Positions 16,471-25,299 are shown, numbered from the stretch's first letter. The stretch: 41,777 bases of DNA from JAAYLC01 sp964636665 (GCA_964636665.1 CAZWVT010000012.1:1-41777); one strand, 5' to 3'. Numbers and translations are program-made. Notes: generated from the letters alone by a model not told the origin.

Positions 16471-17162
16471 AAACTTCACTATACAATGAACTTTGTCATT
16501 TTATAAATAAAAATCAAAAAATTTTAGCCGTTTTAGTTGATCCTGAAAAATTTGATTCTTCGCAAACTGCTGTTTTTTTAAATAAAATTCCTCAAGAAAC
16601 TTCGTTGCTTTTTGTCGGCGGAAGTGCAGATAATGATTTGCAAATTGAAAAAACGGTCAAAGCGTTAAAAAATAAAACTCACATTCCGGTGATTTTATTT
16701 CCAGGCAATTATTCTCAGCTTACGGAAATTGCAGATGCCGTTTTATTTCTATCTCTTTTATCGGGCAATAATCCGGAGTACTTAATCAATCAGCAAATAA
16801 AAGGAGCTGAAAGATTAAAGAGAATGAATTTAGAAGTAATCCCGACTGCCTACTTACTGATAGATGGCGGAAATCATTCTTCAGTAGCAAGAATTACCAA
16901 CACACAACCCATCAGACAGAATGAAATCGATAAGATTTTACATACGGCTTTGGCGGGTGTTTATATGGGCGCAAAAATACTTTATCTTGAAGCCGGAAGC
17001 GGTGCAACGATTCCCATAAGCCATGAAATAATCTCGAAAGTAAAAAAACACGTTAAAATTCCCTTGATAGTAGGAGGCGGAATAAAAACAGAAGACCAAC
17101 GAAATCGGGCTTTTCAATCGGGAGCAGACATTGTAGTAATGGGAACTGCTTTTGAAAATTAA
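16467..17162 (+). CDS. GGGPS/PcrB-type glycerol-1-phosphate prenyltransferase
   Basis: A 231-residue TIM-barrel enzyme of the geranylgeranylglyceryl/heptaprenylglyceryl phosphate synthase family, which joins a prenyl chain to sn-glycerol-1-phosphate. Visible motifs are LAVLVDPEKFD at the first strand, LFVGGS, VILFPGNYSQL, YLEAGSGA, and the phosphate-binding VGGGIKTEDQ and VVMGTAFEN. The ether lipid step is central in archaea. Homologues are widespread in Flavobacteriia, where their product is little understood. Chain length cannot be assigned here. It is translationally coupled to the Sfp-type gene. No digeranylgeranylglyceryl phosphate synthase is in the window. Confidence 0.88.
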   Translation: MKTSLYNELCHFINKNQKILAVLVDPEKFDSSQTAVFLNKIPQETSLLFVGGSADNDLQIEKTVKALKNKTHIPVILFPGNYSQLTEIADAVLFLSLLSGNNPEYLINQQIKGAERLKRMNLEVIPTAYLLIDGGNHSSVARITNTQPIRQNEIDKILHTALAGVYMGAKILYLEAGSGATIPISHEIISKVKKHVKIPLIVGGGIKTEDQRNRAFQSGADIVVMGTAFEN

Positions 17163-17217
17163 GTTTTATTGAATTAAAGCTTCACTTATCAAGACAAGCT
17201 TTACTCTTTAAAAGACT

Positions 17218-17225
17218 TACCTTTG
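17218..17225 (+). promoter_or_regulatory. -7 element for the thiamine-binding/pnuC operon
   Basis: TACCTTTG matches TAnnTTTG and ends 22 bp before the ATG at 17248. The leader would be only about 15 nt, leaving no room for a riboswitch. Confidence 0.45.
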
Positions 17226-17247
17226 TTATAAATTCAAAATAATTATT

Positions 17248-17508
17248 ATGAAGATTTCAGTAGAACTCACACTTTCACCCTTACAAGATGATTATGATTC
17301 TGCGATAATTAACCTCATCAAAAAACTTAGAAATTCTGGTTTGGTTGTAAAAGAAAATGCTTTAAGTACCCAAGTTTTCGGAGAATATGGCGCGGTTATG
17401 AAAGTACTTACCACCGAAATCGAGACAGCACTCGATGCAGTGGATCGCGGACTGATTTACATGAAAATAGTTAAGGGCGACAGAAGCAATTATGAACCAG
17501 ATTATTGA
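17248..17508 (+). CDS. MTH1187/YkoF-like thiamine-binding protein
   Basis: This 86-residue protein has a ferredoxin-like fold of the MTH1187/YkoF family: VELTLSPLQDDYDSAIINLIKKLRNSGL, then LSTQVFGEYGAVMKVLTTEIETAL. Relatives bind thiamine or its hydroxymethylpyrimidine part in the cytoplasm. It opens an operon with a PnuC-type transporter (17-bp overlap) and a NadR-like kinase, which supports a vitamin-salvage role. The start at ATG 17248 fits the promoter spacing. Confidence 0.82.
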   Translation: MKISVELTLSPLQDDYDSAIINLIKKLRNSGLVVKENALSTQVFGEYGAVMKVLTTEIETALDAVDRGLIYMKIVKGDRSNYEPDY

Positions 17509-18133
17509 TTGGCTGTTTTCACAATATGACGGAGTTCCAAAAACCATCGTTATTCTGGAACTGACCGCAATTTTTTTTGGAATCGTCAGCGCGTGGTTTT
17601 CTAAATTAAACAACATATTGATTTATCCTACGGGTATTATCAGCACGGCAATTTTTGTCTATTTACTTGCTGTTTACAGCCTATTGGGCGATTTGATAAT
17701 TAATGCCTACTATTTTTCCATGAGTATTTACGGTTGGTATTTCTGGACTCGAAAGGTCGATGAGACCCATTATACCCCAATCACGACAATGCAGAAAAAA
17801 GAAGTTCCCATAGCTTCTGCTATTTTTGTGGGAACCTTGATTTTTATATTTATTATTTATCAAGTTTTTGACAAATGGAAAGACTGGACAGCTTATGTAG
17901 ATGCGTTGACAACCGCCATTTTCTTTGTGGCTATGTGGTTGTTGGCAAAAAAGAAAATTGAAAATTGGATTTTCCTGCTTGTTGGAAATCTCATTTCAAT
18001 TCCATTGTATTTTTACAAAGGACTGGTATTTACTTCTTTTCAATTCATCTTATTTGTCATTATCTCAATTTACGGATATAAAGCGTGGAAAAAACTAACA
18101 TACAAACCGGAAACGACACTTCTCAACTCCTGA
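17492..18133 (+). CDS. PnuC-family vitamin transporter, probably PnuT (thiamine) type
   Basis: A 213-residue membrane protein with about seven transmembrane helices. The signature SIYGWYFWTRK near residue 83 matches the substrate-site region of PnuC transporters (YGWYxW). PnuC carries nicotinamide riboside and PnuT carries thiamine; the two are not easy to separate by sequence. Thiamine is favoured here because the upstream gene encodes a thiamine-binding protein and a TPP-riboswitch-controlled TonB receptor lies 7 kb away. The downstream NadR-like kinase would fit nicotinamide riboside instead. Confidence 0.85.
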   Translation: MNQIIDWLFSQYDGVPKTIVILELTAIFFGIVSAWFSKLNNILIYPTGIISTAIFVYLLAVYSLLGDLIINAYYFSMSIYGWYFWTRKVDETHYTPITTMQKKEVPIASAIFVGTLIFIFIIYQVFDKWKDWTAYVDALTTAIFFVAMWLLAKKKIENWIFLLVGNLISIPLYFYKGLVFTSFQFILFVIISIYGYKAWKKLTYKPETTLLNS

Positions 18134-18672
18134 AAGTAGTCATCTACGGTCCGGAATCTACCGGAAAAACAACTTTAGCCAAAGATTTAGCCGAATATTA
18201 CAAAACTAATTGGGTTCCGGAATATATGCGTAAGTATTTGGAAGAAAAATGGAAACGAGATAAAACAATGATTTCGCAAGAGGATTTGATTCCAATTGCA
18301 AAAGGACAATTGGGATGGGAAGATAAAAAAGCAAGTCAGGCTGAGAAACTTTTAATTTGTGATACAAACTTGCTGGAACTAAAGGTCTATTCTGAATATT
18401 ATTACGATGGATTTGTTCCCGATTTTATTCTAAATAATATTTCGAGAAATAAAAATAAAATTTATTTGCTGACAGCTATTGATGTTCCATGGGAACCGGA
18501 TTTTTTGCGTGACAGACCGTTCGACCGGGAAAATATGTTTAAACTATTTGAAAATGAATTAAAGAAAAATGGATTTAGATACTTTATTATAGAAGGCAAT
18601 CGTCAGGAACGTTTGCAAAAAGCAATAACAGTAATAGATAAATTTATAAACCAACAACTGCTAACTAATTAA
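18085..18672 (+). CDS. NadR-like P-loop nucleoside/vitamin kinase
   Basis: A 195-residue ATP-binding protein matching the ribosylnicotinamide kinase part of NadR but without the adenylyltransferase domain. The Walker A motif is GPESTGKTT (residues 22-30). VPEYMRKYLEE follows, and CDTNLLELKVYSEYYY is the Walker B-like segment. The lid is IDVPWEPDFLRDRP, as in NadR. It begins with GTG at 18085, 49 bp inside pnuC, and there is no later start before the P-loop. It may trap the vitamin brought in by PnuC by phosphorylation. Whether the substrate is nicotinamide riboside or thiamine is open. Confidence 0.82.
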   Translation: MEKTNIQTGNDTSQLLKVVIYGPESTGKTTLAKDLAEYYKTNWVPEYMRKYLEEKWKRDKTMISQEDLIPIAKGQLGWEDKKASQAEKLLICDTNLLELKVYSEYYYDGFVPDFILNNISRNKNKIYLLTAIDVPWEPDFLRDRPFDRENMFKLFENELKKNGFRYFIIEGNRQERLQKAITVIDKFINQQLLTN

Positions 18673-18675
18673 GAA

Positions 18676-20157
18676 ATGAACAATCAAATGACCATTGATA
18701 TTGAAAAACAACTTGAAATTTTTAGAAATGGAATTCCTTTTGTTGAAATTATAGAACCTGCATCGGTAGAAAGAGGAATCCATCAACTTACGGATGAAGA
18801 ACAAAAGCTATACGTAGATTATTATGAAAATCTAATTGACAATATAGAGGTCGTAAAATTTATTCCTGCTTCCGGTGCTGCAACGAGAATGTTCAAATTT
18901 TTACACCAATTTTTAGAAAATTACAATCCGGAAAATACAGATATTGATGTGTTTTTATCCCAACCGGAAAATAAAAACTTGAAATCGTTTTTTGAATCTC
19001 GGAAACTATTCCCTTTTCATAATTTGATAATGCATCGGTTGAACAAAAACGATTCAGAAGCATCAATAGGCAAACAGTATTATGAATACGTTTGGGAAAT
19101 GCTCGATGAAAAAGGGTTGAATTTTAGCAATACTCCAAAAGGATTAATCCCATTTCACAAAGAAAACAAAGGATATCTTACTGCTTTTGACGAACAATTG
19201 TATGAAAGTCTGAAATATTCGGTTTCAAAAGGGATATCAAAAGTGCATTTCACAGTTTCGCCGCAACATGAAGAAAAGTTTCGACAGCGTTTTGAAGAAA
19301 TTAGAAAATCTTTGGAAGAAACTTCTCAGGTTACTTTTGATGTGCACTATTCTTTCCAAAAAGAAACTACCGATACGGTAGCAGTTACTTTGGATAATCA
19401 ACCGTTTGTCGATGAAAATGGTAAATTTCTTTTTCGTCCTGCCGGCCACGGAGCGCTTTTGGAAAATCTCAATGAAATTAATGCCGACCTTATTTTTATC
19501 AAAAACATAGACAATGTAGCTCATAAAAAAACAGCTGATAAAATCGGGTTTTACAAAAAAATGCTTGCAGGAAAACTATTAAAAATTCAAGAAGAAGTTT
19601 TCTCCTTATTAAGACAACTTGCAGAAAAAGAAAACGATAAAATTGTCGAAAAAGCACGAGCATTTATCAAGAAAGAATTGCAACTTTCGGAAGTGCCTTC
19701 TTCACGAAATTCGTTAATCGTTTTATTAAACAGACCGCTCCGAGTTTGCGGTGTAGTAGAGAATACAGGAGCTCCCGGAGGCGGTCCCTTTTTGGTAGCG
19801 CATCCGGACGGCAGTTCATCGTATCAAATTGTGGAAATGTCTCAAATAAATCAAAACAATCCACAACAAAAAGAATTGGTAGAAAAAGCAACTCATTTTA
19901 ATCCTGTAGATGTGGTTTGTGCTGTAAAAGATTATCGTGGAAATAAATTTGATTTATCTGAATTTACAGATCCGGAAACAGGGTTCATAACAGAAAAATC
20001 ACATCAAGGACAACCTATTAAAGCATTGGAACTTCCCGGACTTTGGAATGGAGCAATGGCAAAATGGAATACTGTTTTTGTAGAAGTTCCGCTGATGACT
20101 TTCAATCCTGTTAAAACAGTAAACGACTTGTTGAATAAAGCTCATCAGGCAAAATGA
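18676..20157 (+). CDS. DUF4301 family protein
   Basis: A 493-residue cytoplasmic protein. The stretches KFIPASGAATRMFKFLHQFLE near residue 60, LFRPAGHGALLENLNEINADLIFIKNIDNVAH near 255, and VCGVVENTGAPGGGPFLVAHPDG near 355 are characteristic of DUF4301. The mixture of PASGAATRMFK and GHGALL resembles sugar-nucleotide transferase folds, which is my inference and not an established function. It starts 3 bp after the kinase gene and overlaps arfB by 4 bp, so it is in the same operon. Confidence 0.82.
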   Translation: MNNQMTIDIEKQLEIFRNGIPFVEIIEPASVERGIHQLTDEEQKLYVDYYENLIDNIEVVKFIPASGAATRMFKFLHQFLENYNPENTDIDVFLSQPENKNLKSFFESRKLFPFHNLIMHRLNKNDSEASIGKQYYEYVWEMLDEKGLNFSNTPKGLIPFHKENKGYLTAFDEQLYESLKYSVSKGISKVHFTVSPQHEEKFRQRFEEIRKSLEETSQVTFDVHYSFQKETTDTVAVTLDNQPFVDENGKFLFRPAGHGALLENLNEINADLIFIKNIDNVAHKKTADKIGFYKKMLAGKLLKIQEEVFSLLRQLAEKENDKIVEKARAFIKKELQLSEVPSSRNSLIVLLNRPLRVCGVVENTGAPGGGPFLVAHPDGSSSYQIVEMSQINQNNPQQKELVEKATHFNPVDVVCAVKDYRGNKFDLSEFTDPETGFITEKSHQGQPIKALELPGLWNGAMAKWNTVFVEVPLMTFNPVKTVNDLLNKAHQAK

Positions 20158-20555
20158 ATGTTGACGAATTAATAAAAGAGTTACAATTTAAAGCGGTTCG
20201 CAGCAGTGGAGCAGGTGGGCAGCATGTAAATAAAACAGCGAGTAAAATCGAAGTTGCTTTTAATATTCAGGATTCTCAAGTATTGTCCGAATCTGAAAAA
20301 GAAATGCTTTTGAAAAAATTGGCTTCCAGAATTTCCTCGGAAGGCATTATAAGGATTCAATCTGATACAACGAGAAGTCAGCATAAAAATAAAGCATTGG
20401 GAATTGAAAGGGTATTGGACTTAATAATTTCAAATCTCAAGAAACCAAAAAAGAGAAGAAAGACAAAAATTCCTGCCGGAGTCATTGAAAAGCGATTAAA
20501 ACTCAAAAAACAACACGCATTAAAAAAGAAGAACCGGCGTCCTCCGGAAGTGTGA
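20154..20555 (+). CDS. arfB: Alternative ribosome-rescue factor ArfB
   Basis: A peptidyl-tRNA hydrolase that frees stalled ribosomes independently of tmRNA. The 133-residue protein has the catalytic GGQ at residues 21-23 in the context VRSSGAGGQHVNKTASK, typical of class I release-factor-like proteins. The C-terminal tail is very basic (KKPKKRRKTKIPAGVIEKRL, then KKKNRRPPEV) and enters the empty mRNA channel in the known family. The length is close to the 140 residues of E. coli YaeJ. It overlaps DUF4301 by ATGA. Confidence 0.95.
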   Translation: MNVDELIKELQFKAVRSSGAGGQHVNKTASKIEVAFNIQDSQVLSESEKEMLLKKLASRISSEGIIRIQSDTTRSQHKNKALGIERVLDLIISNLKKPKKRRKTKIPAGVIEKRLKLKKQHALKKKNRRPPEV

Positions 20556-20639
20556 AAAATGGAATACACTGTGTATTTTTTTTACATTTTCAATATTAAT
20601 TGCGCACTTGTTGTGTGTTGATATTCCGGTGTTTATAAG

Positions 20640-20656
20640 TTGGCGTGATTATTTCT
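20640..20656 (+). promoter_or_regulatory. Sigma-54-like promoter upstream of the small secreted protein
   Basis: TTGGCGTGATTATTTCT aligns with YTGGCACGrNNNTTGCW, with mismatches only at A6, C7 and G15. The GG and the C of the -12 box have the right spacing. The lost G of the -12 GC weakens it. It is 94 bp upstream of the ATG at 20750 and next to an NtrC-type regulator, which depends on sigma-54. Confidence 0.35.
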
Positions 20657-20749
20657 CTATCGTTTTTAAAGATGTCAGATAATATAAAAATATTTAATAT
20701 CTTTCAAGTAAGAATAAACGTTTTAAAAACTTAAAAAAGAATCTTAATT

Positions 20750-21112
20750 ATGAGAAAAATAATTTTATCAATCGCCTTTGTTTTTGGAGCAATGGTAGCG
20801 ATGAACGCCCAATCCAAAGAATTGCAACAGCAAAAGAAACCAACATTGTCCACCCAGAACAATACGCCAATTAAGCAAGCTCCCGGCACTACAAATTTAG
20901 AACAGCAAGTTGTTGTAGATCCTGTCAAAGTCCCAGTTCCGGTCAAGAATTTTGTAAGTGAAAAGTATAAAAACTCAAGAATTCAAAAAGCAAGTAGAAA
21001 TGCGCAAGGCGTTTATCAATTGGAAGTAATGGGGAGAGATAATGTGGTGAAAACCATTTTAGTCGATGAAACCGGTAAAGAATTGCATGACAAACAACCG
21101 ATAACTCACTAA
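20750..21112 (+). CDS. Small secreted protein with PepSY-like C-terminal repeat
   Basis: This 120-residue protein has a signal peptide (MRKIILSIAFVFGAMVAMNAQ), then a low-complexity region rich in Gln, Pro, Thr and Val (about 21-60). The C-terminus VKNFVSEKYKNSRIQKASR, then YQLEVMGRDNVVKTILVDETGKEL, resembles a single copy of the PepSY-like/BLIP-like repeat found in many Bacteroidota periplasmic proteins. The assignment rests on that pattern alone. A sigma-54-like site lies upstream and a terminator just downstream, before the NtrC-type regulator. Confidence 0.7.
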   Translation: MRKIILSIAFVFGAMVAMNAQSKELQQQKKPTLSTQNNTPIKQAPGTTNLEQQVVVDPVKVPVPVKNFVSEKYKNSRIQKASRNAQGVYQLEVMGRDNVVKTILVDETGKELHDKQPITH

Positions 21113-21138
21113 TTCTGAAAATCATAAGATAGAATCTC

Positions 21139-21169
21139 AAAGACATTCCGAAGTGGGATGTCTTTTTTT
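21139..21169 (+). terminator. Terminator after the small secreted protein gene
   Basis: AAAGACATTCC pairs with GGGATGTCTTT (one G-U) around a 5-nt loop and is followed by a T-run. It separates this gene from the response-regulator gene. Confidence 0.85.
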
Positions 21170-21238
21170 ATGAAATTTTTAAATATTGCCTGCGGAATAG
21201 TCTTTATTTTTACGGATTTTAGATATATAGAGATATGT

Positions 21239-22582
21239 ATGGCGGTTAGAATCCACATAGTAGAAGATGATGTCATGTTTGGGAAAATGCTGGGCACTTT
21301 TTTAGAGAAAAAAGGCTATCGTATCGTTCTTTCCACTACGGGTGAAGAAGCAAGGCAAGTTTTAAAAAACCAAGATTTCGATTTTCTGATTACCGATTTA
21401 AAATTGCCTGATGATTCGGGTTTGGATTTACTTCATTTCGGACACCAACTACAGCCTGATTTGAAAGTTATATTAATGACCGGCTATGCTGATGTAAGTA
21501 CGGCAGTAAAAGCTATAAAAAAAGGAGCTTTAGATTACATTTCAAAACCCTTCAGGCCTGAAGAATTGTTAATGGTCATTGATGAATCCGATAAAGTAAG
21601 CCAAGAAATCACATTTCGGCAAACTGCTATTCCCCAAGAAAAGAAAAGTGTTCAAAAAGCCTTTGTCACCGGCAAAAGTGCTATTTCTAAAAAAATTAAT
21701 GATTATTTGCAGTTGGTAGGTCCCACCAATATGAACGTGTTGATTGAAGGAGAAAGCGGAACGGGCAAGGAAGTTGCTGCGCGTGCAATTCACGACTACA
21801 GCGACCGAAAAAACCAACCTTTTGTCGCCGTGGATTGCGGTGCGATTCCAAATGAAATTGCCGCAAGTGAGTTTTTCGGACATGTCAAAGGAAGTTTTAC
21901 GGGCGCCATTAATGATAAAAAAGGACATTTTGAGGCTGCAGACAGCGGCACGCTATTTTTGGATGAGATAGGAAATTTGTCCTATGAAAATCAGATTCAA
22001 CTGTTGCGTGTCCTTCAAGAACGGAAAATTAAACCTGTTGGAAGTAATGTTGAAATTGAAGTTGATGTGCGAATCATAGCCGCCACCAATGAAAATTTAA
22101 GCGAAGCAGTTTCTCAAGGAAAGTTTCGAGAAGATTTATATCATCGATTAAACGAATTTTCAATCGAAATTCCGCCGCTCCGGCACAGACTTGAAGATCT
22201 TTTCCTTTTTGTAGAATATTTTCTGGATGAAGCCAATCAAAATTTAAATAAAAATGTTTTAAAACTTTCCGACACCGTAATGGATGCTTTTAAAAATTAT
22301 AATTGGCCGGGAAATTTACGAGAACTTAAAAATGTTGTCAAACGTTCCGTATTATTGACGCAAGGGGCAGAAATTCCACCGGAAGTAATTCCGAAAGAAG
22401 TTTTGAATCCGCCGCAAGTGGAAAATGATTGGTTTGATTTTTCAAAAGAAAAAAACGAAAAACAACTTATTGTAAATGCGTTGCGCGAAACTTCAAACAA
22501 CAAGACCAAAGCCGCCAAACTATTGAACATTACTCGAAAAACACTATATAATAAAATGGCACAATACGGAATCAAGTTGTAG
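21239..22582 (+). CDS. NtrC-family sigma-54-dependent response regulator
   Basis: A 447-residue transcription activator. The receiver domain (about 1-120) has acidic pocket E9-D10-D11 and phosphoacceptor D53 in LITDLKLPDDSG. The AAA+ domain (about 145-375) has Walker A GESGTGKE (G171) and the sigma-54 contact loop GSFTGA (218-223), a Ser variant of GAFTGA. The C-terminal Fis-type helix-turn-helix is SNNKTKAAKLLNITRKTLYNKM. The start at 21239 is chosen because MAVRIHIVEDD is the normal receiver start; the longer frame from 21158 only overlaps the terminator region. It converges with, and overlaps by 11 bp, the hybrid kinase, which is its probable phosphate source. Confidence 0.93.
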   Translation: MAVRIHIVEDDVMFGKMLGTFLEKKGYRIVLSTTGEEARQVLKNQDFDFLITDLKLPDDSGLDLLHFGHQLQPDLKVILMTGYADVSTAVKAIKKGALDYISKPFRPEELLMVIDESDKVSQEITFRQTAIPQEKKSVQKAFVTGKSAISKKINDYLQLVGPTNMNVLIEGESGTGKEVAARAIHDYSDRKNQPFVAVDCGAIPNEIAASEFFGHVKGSFTGAINDKKGHFEAADSGTLFLDEIGNLSYENQIQLLRVLQERKIKPVGSNVEIEVDVRIIAATNENLSEAVSQGKFREDLYHRLNEFSIEIPPLRHRLEDLFLFVEYFLDEANQNLNKNVLKLSDTVMDAFKNYNWPGNLRELKNVVKRSVLLTQGAEIPPEVIPKEVLNPPQVENDWFDFSKEKNEKQLIVNALRETSNNKTKAAKLLNITRKTLYNKMAQYGIKL

Positions 22583-25022
22583 GGATATCTTGTTCTTTGG
22601 TGTTGAAATTTAATTCAGACCAAAGTTTGTTCAAAGCCTCTTTTAATGCTTGTAAATCGTATTTGATTTCTTGAAAATCGGTAGCATTTTCAATTTTTTC
22701 GAGGATGGGAATTACTTCGCAAGCACAAATTTGCCGATACATCGTCAACATCCGATGAACCGTATTTTGAATAACAGAAAACTTTTCAGCTTTCCAAACT
22801 GTTTCCAAAAATTCTAAATCGCTATTTGTCTGATGTTGCAATTCTAAAATGATTTCCTTTATTTTTTCATCTTCACCTACAAAAGAGTAAAGTAAGTCCA
22901 AATTATAGATGGAAGAAGTCTTTTTTATATCGATTTCAACTTCAGATTCATTTGAATATCCGTACAACTCCTCTAATAAATTCCATAATTTTTTAGGAGG
23001 GAAAGGTTTTTTTAAAATCGCTGCAAATCCTTTTTTTAAGAAATACGCTTTTTCATATTGCTGATTGCCTGTCATTGCAAAAACGTTTTGATTTTTGTAA
23101 GAGCGTATTTGATTGTTATGTAATTCACTCAAAACTCCAAATCCGTCAATTTCAGGCATTTGAATGTCAGTTAAAATAAAATCATAGTTGAGGATTTCTG
23201 TTTCGTCGCGTTTTTTAAATTCAGTATAATTTGGAAAGGAATAACAAGAAATTCCTCGCTTCTTTAATGATGCTACCAATAACGAACGCATTCCGGAATC
23301 GTCGTCAATAATGACTCCTTTTTTATAAATTGTTTGATGTTCGGTTTTTTTAGAGATTTCGTTGGCTGATTTCTCAACCTGTCGCAACGGAAGTGTGACA
23401 ATAAAACGACTTCCCTTATTCAATTCACTTTCTACACGAATGTTCCCTTTCAGGAGTTCGGTTAGTTTTTTAGTGATAGTCAGCCCCAATCCACTACCTC
23501 CAAAACGAGATAAAATACTTTCATCAGCTTGTTTAAATTCCTCAAAAATAGCTCCTTGTTTTTCTTTAGAAATACCAATCCCGGTGTCTTCAACTACAAT
23601 TTGAACCTGCGAAATACCGTCGTTGGTTTGTAACGTTTTTACAGCTATGAAAATCTTTCCTGTATTGGTAAATTTAAAAGCATTGCTCAACAGGTTGTTC
23701 AATATTTGCCTGATTCGCAATGGATCACTTTCAAAAAATTGATTCTCAATTGGTTTGTCGATGGAAATCTTTAAATCTACTCCGGGTTTTTTATAGGCTT
23801 GTTTCACAGCTTCTCCGGTGTCAATTATTAGTTTATCTAATAAAAAAGAGTGTTTTTCTAAAATAATCTGATTTGCTTCCAATTTTGAAAAATCCAACAA
23901 ATCATTTACCAATCCTGAAATAAAAACAGTACTTGTTTTAATCTGATTGACGTAATTCTGTTGTTTGGGGGAAAGTGGGGTTTCGTCTAAAAGTTCTGAA
24001 TAGCCCGAAATGGTATTTAAAGGCGTGTTTAAATCGTGACTAACGGTTGAAATGAGTTGTTCTCTGCTTTTTAGAAGCGATTCTACATATTTTTTAGAGT
24101 CTTCCAGGTATTTTTTATAGCGTTCGACTTTAAAAAAATCGGCTAAAACAAAATAAGAAAAAATCAAGACAGTCATGATTCCTAAAACTGCGGCAAACTT
24201 CAAGATTTGTCCGGTTTTTTCTAATGCTTCCGCACGATTTTGGGTTTGAATTTCTGCACTTTTTTTGATTTCCGCATCAAAACCCGCAATGATTATCCGC
24301 AAACGCTCGGAAATATCCAAATCATTTCGGATGAGTTCGTTCTCCTTTTGTCTGAGCGATTCGCGAATACGGGAATTTTCTTTTTTTGCTTCGGCTACGA
24401 TATACCTGCTTGCAATAAGCATAGAATCTACCACTTTTGATTTTACAGTAACCGTATCTCGTTCTTTGCTGCTGTTCAGATAATCTGCATAAGATTGCCA
24501 GATTCGTCGTTCGCGAGACGTCAGTTTCCACGGTTCCCGAACCATAGATTCGACCGAAGCAAAACCAACGGAAGCTTCCAATTTCCGAACTTCGTTCATA
24601 ATGTCATCTAACGACGTCTCTTTTTGATTGGTCAATCGCAAGATTCGGAGTTGCTCCAAATTTTGGTTTTTAGCTTCTAAAAGTGATTTAATACTATCTA
24701 ATTGTTTCCGTTGAAATGAATTGGAAGTAATGAGTTTTAGTTCTTCAATTTTTTGAAAAAGTGAATCGTTATTCAAAGTGTATAATTCGTAATCCTCATC
24801 GTTTTCAGTCAATAAAGCAAGCCGTGAAAATCGGTCGGTTTTATAAAGTAGATTAATAAGCGTTCCTGTTTCTACCAATTTTTTTTCATCGATAGGTTTA
24901 ATTTCTTCAGAGTAATTTTTAATTTCCGAAAAAAGAAAACTTCCAACTACTGCGGCTATTATTCCCAATGTCAGGTATCCGAGAAGGATTTTTACGGTAA
25001 ACCGATTTTTTAAATTGTGCAT
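22572..25022 (-). CDS. Hybrid sensor histidine kinase with receiver and HPt domains
   Basis: An 816-residue inner-membrane kinase. TM1 is at about 8-30 and TM2 at about 270-295, enclosing a helical periplasmic sensor of about 240 residues. HisKA has H329 in STVSHDLNTPLN. The HATPase domain shows NLLSNAFKFTN, DTGIGI and GGSGLGL. A receiver follows with D619 in LTDIQMPEIDG. The C-terminal helical segment with H756 in QNTVHRMLTMYRQ fits an HPt domain. A His-Asp-His relay within one protein would end on the convergent NtrC-type regulator. The sensor is unlike any I recognise, so the signal is unknown. Confidence 0.9.
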   Translation of the reverse strand: MHNLKNRFTVKILLGYLTLGIIAAVVGSFLFSEIKNYSEEIKPIDEKKLVETGTLINLLYKTDRFSRLALLTENDEDYELYTLNNDSLFQKIEELKLITSNSFQRKQLDSIKSLLEAKNQNLEQLRILRLTNQKETSLDDIMNEVRKLEASVGFASVESMVREPWKLTSRERRIWQSYADYLNSSKERDTVTVKSKVVDSMLIASRYIVAEAKKENSRIRESLRQKENELIRNDLDISERLRIIIAGFDAEIKKSAEIQTQNRAEALEKTGQILKFAAVLGIMTVLIFSYFVLADFFKVERYKKYLEDSKKYVESLLKSREQLISTVSHDLNTPLNTISGYSELLDETPLSPKQQNYVNQIKTSTVFISGLVNDLLDFSKLEANQIILEKHSFLLDKLIIDTGEAVKQAYKKPGVDLKISIDKPIENQFFESDPLRIRQILNNLLSNAFKFTNTGKIFIAVKTLQTNDGISQVQIVVEDTGIGISKEKQGAIFEEFKQADESILSRFGGSGLGLTITKKLTELLKGNIRVESELNKGSRFIVTLPLRQVEKSANEISKKTEHQTIYKKGVIIDDDSGMRSLLVASLKKRGISCYSFPNYTEFKKRDETEILNYDFILTDIQMPEIDGFGVLSELHNNQIRSYKNQNVFAMTGNQQYEKAYFLKKGFAAILKKPFPPKKLWNLLEELYGYSNESEVEIDIKKTSSIYNLDLLYSFVGEDEKIKEIILELQHQTNSDLEFLETVWKAEKFSVIQNTVHRMLTMYRQICACEVIPILEKIENATDFQEIKYDLQALKEALNKLWSELNFNTKEQDIPTT

Positions 25023-25084
25023 TTTCCTATAAATATGTAGGGTTTTAAACTTCGAAGGTACTTTTTTTAGCGTAAAAAAGTTAG

Positions 25085-25092
25085 TACCTTTG
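25085..25092 (+). promoter_or_regulatory. -7 element for the TPP riboswitch transcript
   Basis: TACCTTTG matches TAnnTTTG. It ends about 15 bp before the conserved part of the riboswitch, so transcription begins just upstream of the aptamer. Confidence 0.5.
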
Positions 25093-25105
25093 CCGGAAAT
25101 ATCTC

Positions 25106-25185
25106 AAAGGGGTGCCAAGATCATCGGTTTTGGCTGAGATTATACCCATTGAACCTGGGCAGGTAATGCTGCCAAGGGAATACAT
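25106..25185 (+). promoter_or_regulatory. TPP (THI-box) riboswitch
   Basis: The conserved TPP aptamer segments occur in order: GGGGTGCC (25109-25116), GGCTGAGATTATACCC (25132-25147), GAACCTGGGCAGGTAATGCT (25151-25170) and GCCAAGGGAA (25171-25180). These form the P1 to P5 stems and the two TPP-binding loops. It precedes a TonB-dependent receptor gene by about 120 bp, which predicts that thiamine pyrophosphate represses uptake. Confidence 0.95.
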
Positions 25186-25190
25186 AAAAT

Positions 25191-25237
25191 AAAACCCCCT
25201 TTAATATTGACTGCAGCAGTATTATAGGGTTTTTTTA
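25191..25237 (+). terminator. Expression-platform terminator of the TPP riboswitch
   Basis: AAAACCC (25191-25197) pairs with GGGTTTT, an inner arm TAATATTG pairs with CAGTATTA (one G-U), and a T-run ends at 25237. Lying directly after the aptamer, it fits transcription termination when TPP is bound. Confidence 0.8.
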
Positions 25238-25274
25238 TTAAATCAATTAATAACCAAAGAATAACGCCCCTTTT

Positions 25275-25299
25275 ATTCGTATCAAAATTTTATACGAAT
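25275..25299 (+). promoter_or_regulatory. Inverted repeat covering the receptor start codon
   Basis: ATTCGTAT (25275-25282) and ATACGAAT (25292-25299) form a perfect 8-bp stem with a 9-nt loop. The second arm includes the AT of the ATG at 25298. In the mRNA this hairpin would mask the start codon. Confidence 0.5.
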
